Translations under genes and position numbers: made by a program
The notes under the pieces: model-generated
Database searches by the model: none
The model's input: only the letters and a program-made list of their open reading frames with translations
Told to the model about the DNA's origin: nothing
NCBI GenBank assembly: GCA_036005845.1
Contig: DASYQD010000044.1
Span: 1 to 21,529, forward strand
DNA: 21,529 nucleotides
From: DASYQD01 sp036005845
Lineage (GTDB): Bacteria; Acidobacteriota; Thermoanaerobaculia; Multivoradales; JAIOJS01
Direction of reading: 5' to 3'
In this document: positions 19,913 through 21,529 of the stretch, piece after piece
Layout of the letters: each line of letters starts with the position of its first letter
Numbering within the stretch: position 1 is the first letter of the stretch

Positions 19913-21529
19913 TCAGTCGACCCACAACGGCACGAGCTCGAAGCGGTCGACGTCGACGAGGCCGCGGTCGGTGAGCTTGAGGCTGGGGATCACCTCGAGC
20001 GCCGCGAACGACAGTGCCATGAACGGGTCGCGCAGCGGCGAGCCGAGGGCGTGGGCGGCGGCGATGGCGCCGTCGAGCTCGCGACGCACCTCTTCGATCG
20101 GGCGATCGCTCATCAGGCCGGCGTAAGGCAGCGGCACTTCGGCGAGCACCTCGTCGCCCAGCGCCGCGACCAGACCGCCGCCGAGCGCCGCCGCGCGACG
20201 GGCCGCGCTCGCCATCGACACTGCGTCGACACCGGCGACGACGAGGTTGTGATGATCGTGCGCCACCGTCGAGGCGATGGCGCCGCGCTGGAGCCCGAGG
20301 CCGTGCACGAAACCGTGGCCCGCGCGGCCGCTGCCGAGGTGACGCTCGACCACCGTCATGCGCAGCAGGTCGCGCGCGGGATCGGCGACGGCGAAGCCGT
20401 CGCGCACGGCGACGTCCTCGACGAGGTGCCGCGTCACCAGCTGGTCGGCGATGAGACCCAGCACGCGCGCGCGGCGGCCGCCGGCGGGGAGCTCGAAGCT
20501 GATGCGCTCCCACTCCACCCGCACTGACGGCGGCAGCGGCGGGCGCAGGCGCGGCGCCTCATCGCCTAGCAACGCGCCGTCGCGCGCGACCAGTCGGCCG
20601 CCGTGCCACACCAGGTGCGCCCGCAGGTCGTGGAGGTGGCGGCAGGCGATGACGTCGGCACGCCGCCCCGGCGCGATGGCGCCGCGGTCGGCGAGACCGA
20701 AGTGCTCGGCGGTGTTGAGCGTCGCCATGCGGATGGCGGCGAGCGGCTCGACGCCGCCGGCGATCACCATCCGTACCAGCGCGTCCATGTGCCCCTCGTC
20801 GAGCAGGTCGGCGGGTTGGCGATCGTCGGTGCACAGGCAGAGGCGGCGCTCGGTCTTGGCGTCGACGAGCGGCAGCAGGTCGCGCAGGTTCTGCGCGTTG
20901 GTTGCCTGGCGCAGGAAGACGACGAGGCCGGCGCGCAGCTTCTCGCGCGCCTCCTCCACCGTCGTGCACTCGTGGTCGGAGCGTGGGCCGGCGGCGGCGT
21001 AGGCGGCGAGCGCGGCGCCGGAGAGCCCGGGCGCGTGGCCGTCGACGGGGCGGCCGGCGAAGACGTCGAGCTTCGCCAGCACCTCGGCGTCGCCCGCGAC
21101 GACGGCCGGGAAGCTCATCACCTCGCCGAGGCCGAGCACGCGCGGCTCGGCGGCGAGCCAGGACAGCTCGGCGACGCCGAGCGTCGCGCCGCTCGTCGCC
21201 AGCTGGCTCGCCGGCACGCAGGAGGGCGCCATCACCACCATCTCGAACGGCGCGCCATCGGCGTCGGCGAGCATCCAGCGGACGCCCTCGACGCCGAGCA
21301 CGTTGGCGATCTCGTGCGGGTCGGAGACGGTCGCGACCGTGCCGTGCACGACGGCGAAGCGAGCGAACTCCGACGGGACCATCATCGAGCTTTCGACGTG
21401 CACGTGGGCGTCCACGAACCCGGGCAGGACGAACCGGTCTGGCCGCTCCTCCGGCTCCTCGCGAATTGCGGCAACCCGCCCCGTCTCGATGACGACCGTG
21501 CCGGGAAAGACGCGCCCGGTGTGAACGTC
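19913..21529 (-). CDS. ade: Adenine deaminase (N-terminus beyond window)
   Basis: The frame is open to the window edge and gives the last 538 residues. Adenine deaminase of the amidohydrolase superfamily converts adenine to hypoxanthine and ammonia in purine salvage. Visible motifs are TGRVFPGTVVIETGRVAAI (edge beta sandwich), VLPGFVDAHVHVESSMM with the metal-binding HxH, VSDPHEIANVLG, PVDGHAPGLSG, SDHECTTVEEA, CTDDRQPADLLDEGH, and MATLNTAEHFGL. The C-terminal Ade-specific domain carries STVAHDHHNLVVAG and PLPYAGLMSD. This arrangement separates Ade from dihydroorotase and imidazolonepropionase. A GTG at 21415 is inside the conserved PGFVDAH motif and is not the start. Fewer than about 50 residues should be missing. 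Confidence 0.95.
   Translation of the reverse strand, partial: DVHTGRVFPGTVVIETGRVAAIREEPEERPDRFVLPGFVDAHVHVESSMMVPSEFARFAVVHGTVATVSDPHEIANVLGVEGVRWMLADADGAPFEMVVMAPSCVPASQLATSGATLGVAELSWLAAEPRVLGLGEVMSFPAVVAGDAEVLAKLDVFAGRPVDGHAPGLSGAALAAYAAAGPRSDHECTTVEEAREKLRAGLVVFLRQATNAQNLRDLLPLVDAKTERRLCLCTDDRQPADLLDEGHMDALVRMVIAGGVEPLAAIRMATLNTAEHFGLADRGAIAPGRRADVIACRHLHDLRAHLVWHGGRLVARDGALLGDEAPRLRPPLPPSVRVEWERISFELPAGGRRARVLGLIADQLVTRHLVEDVAVRDGFAVADPARDLLRMTVVERHLGSGRAGHGFVHGLGLQRGAIASTVAHDHHNLVVAGVDAVSMASAARRAAALGGGLVAALGDEVLAEVPLPYAGLMSDRPIEEVRRELDGAIAAAHALGSPLRDPFMALSFAALEVIPSLKLTDRGLVDVDRFELVPLWVD

Noticed and set aside
1..21529. tRNA, rRNA, CRISPR array, insertion sequence or prophage
   Set aside because: I saw no cloverleaf-like segment, repeat-spacer pattern, transposase or integrase motif, or terminal inverted repeats. 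This was by eye and not by a covariance or profile search.

Overview
The window is a GC-rich bacterial chromosome segment with densely packed genes. It most likely comes from an Acidobacteriota relative, with class Thermoanaerobaculia as the best guess. Three signs support this: a von Willebrand-like protein of the kind common in acidobacteria (3327-4508), a PadR regulator paired with an orphan MacB/FtsX-type 'ADOP' permease (4969-8007), and a secreted glycosidase ending in two copies of a C-terminal domain that I associate with that group (15501-17288). The lineage call comes from family recognition, not from a search. I see no rRNA, tRNA, CRISPR array, insertion sequence or phage gene, and no gene-free stretch longer than about 215 bp.

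Left part (1-3271), thiol-redox region. The tail of a TPR protein enters on the plus strand. Facing it on the minus strand is a run of arsR-type regulator, thioredoxin, a small FmdB-type zinc ribbon, a VOC/glyoxalase-fold protein and a DUF2938 membrane protein with a frameshift. Divergent from the regulator is a thioredoxin-reductase-like flavoprotein. The two arms are separated by an AT-rich island holding an inverted repeat, which suggests shared control by the ArsR protein.

Middle left (3327-8007). A VWFA-related exported protein and a YtxH-like small membrane protein lie on the minus strand. Diverging from them is the PadR/ADOP pair, with a readable promoter overlapped by inverted repeats.

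Middle (8013-11940). All genes are on the minus strand: signal peptide peptidase SppA, a TonB-C-domain lipoprotein, a DoxX-like membrane protein, and a DUF433/DUF5615 toxin-antitoxin pair that converges on the permease gene.

Right part (12007-21529). Two overlapping glycosyltransferase genes (GT2, then GT4) converge on a second VOC protein, with both stop codons inside one palindrome. Then come a very small antitoxin-like ORF and, on the minus strand, a SAM methyltransferase, a secreted clan-A glycosidase, a membrane HD-GYP protein with an insertion in its GYP motif, a lipoprotein-type methionine sulfoxide reductase MsrA, and adenine deaminase cut by the window edge.

Most of this is ordinary chromosomal content. 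The best candidate for an incompletely described system is the ArsR/thioredoxin/FmdB/VOC/DUF2938 module with its divergent reductase. Next are the HD-GYP motif insertion and the duplicated terminal domain of the glycosidase.
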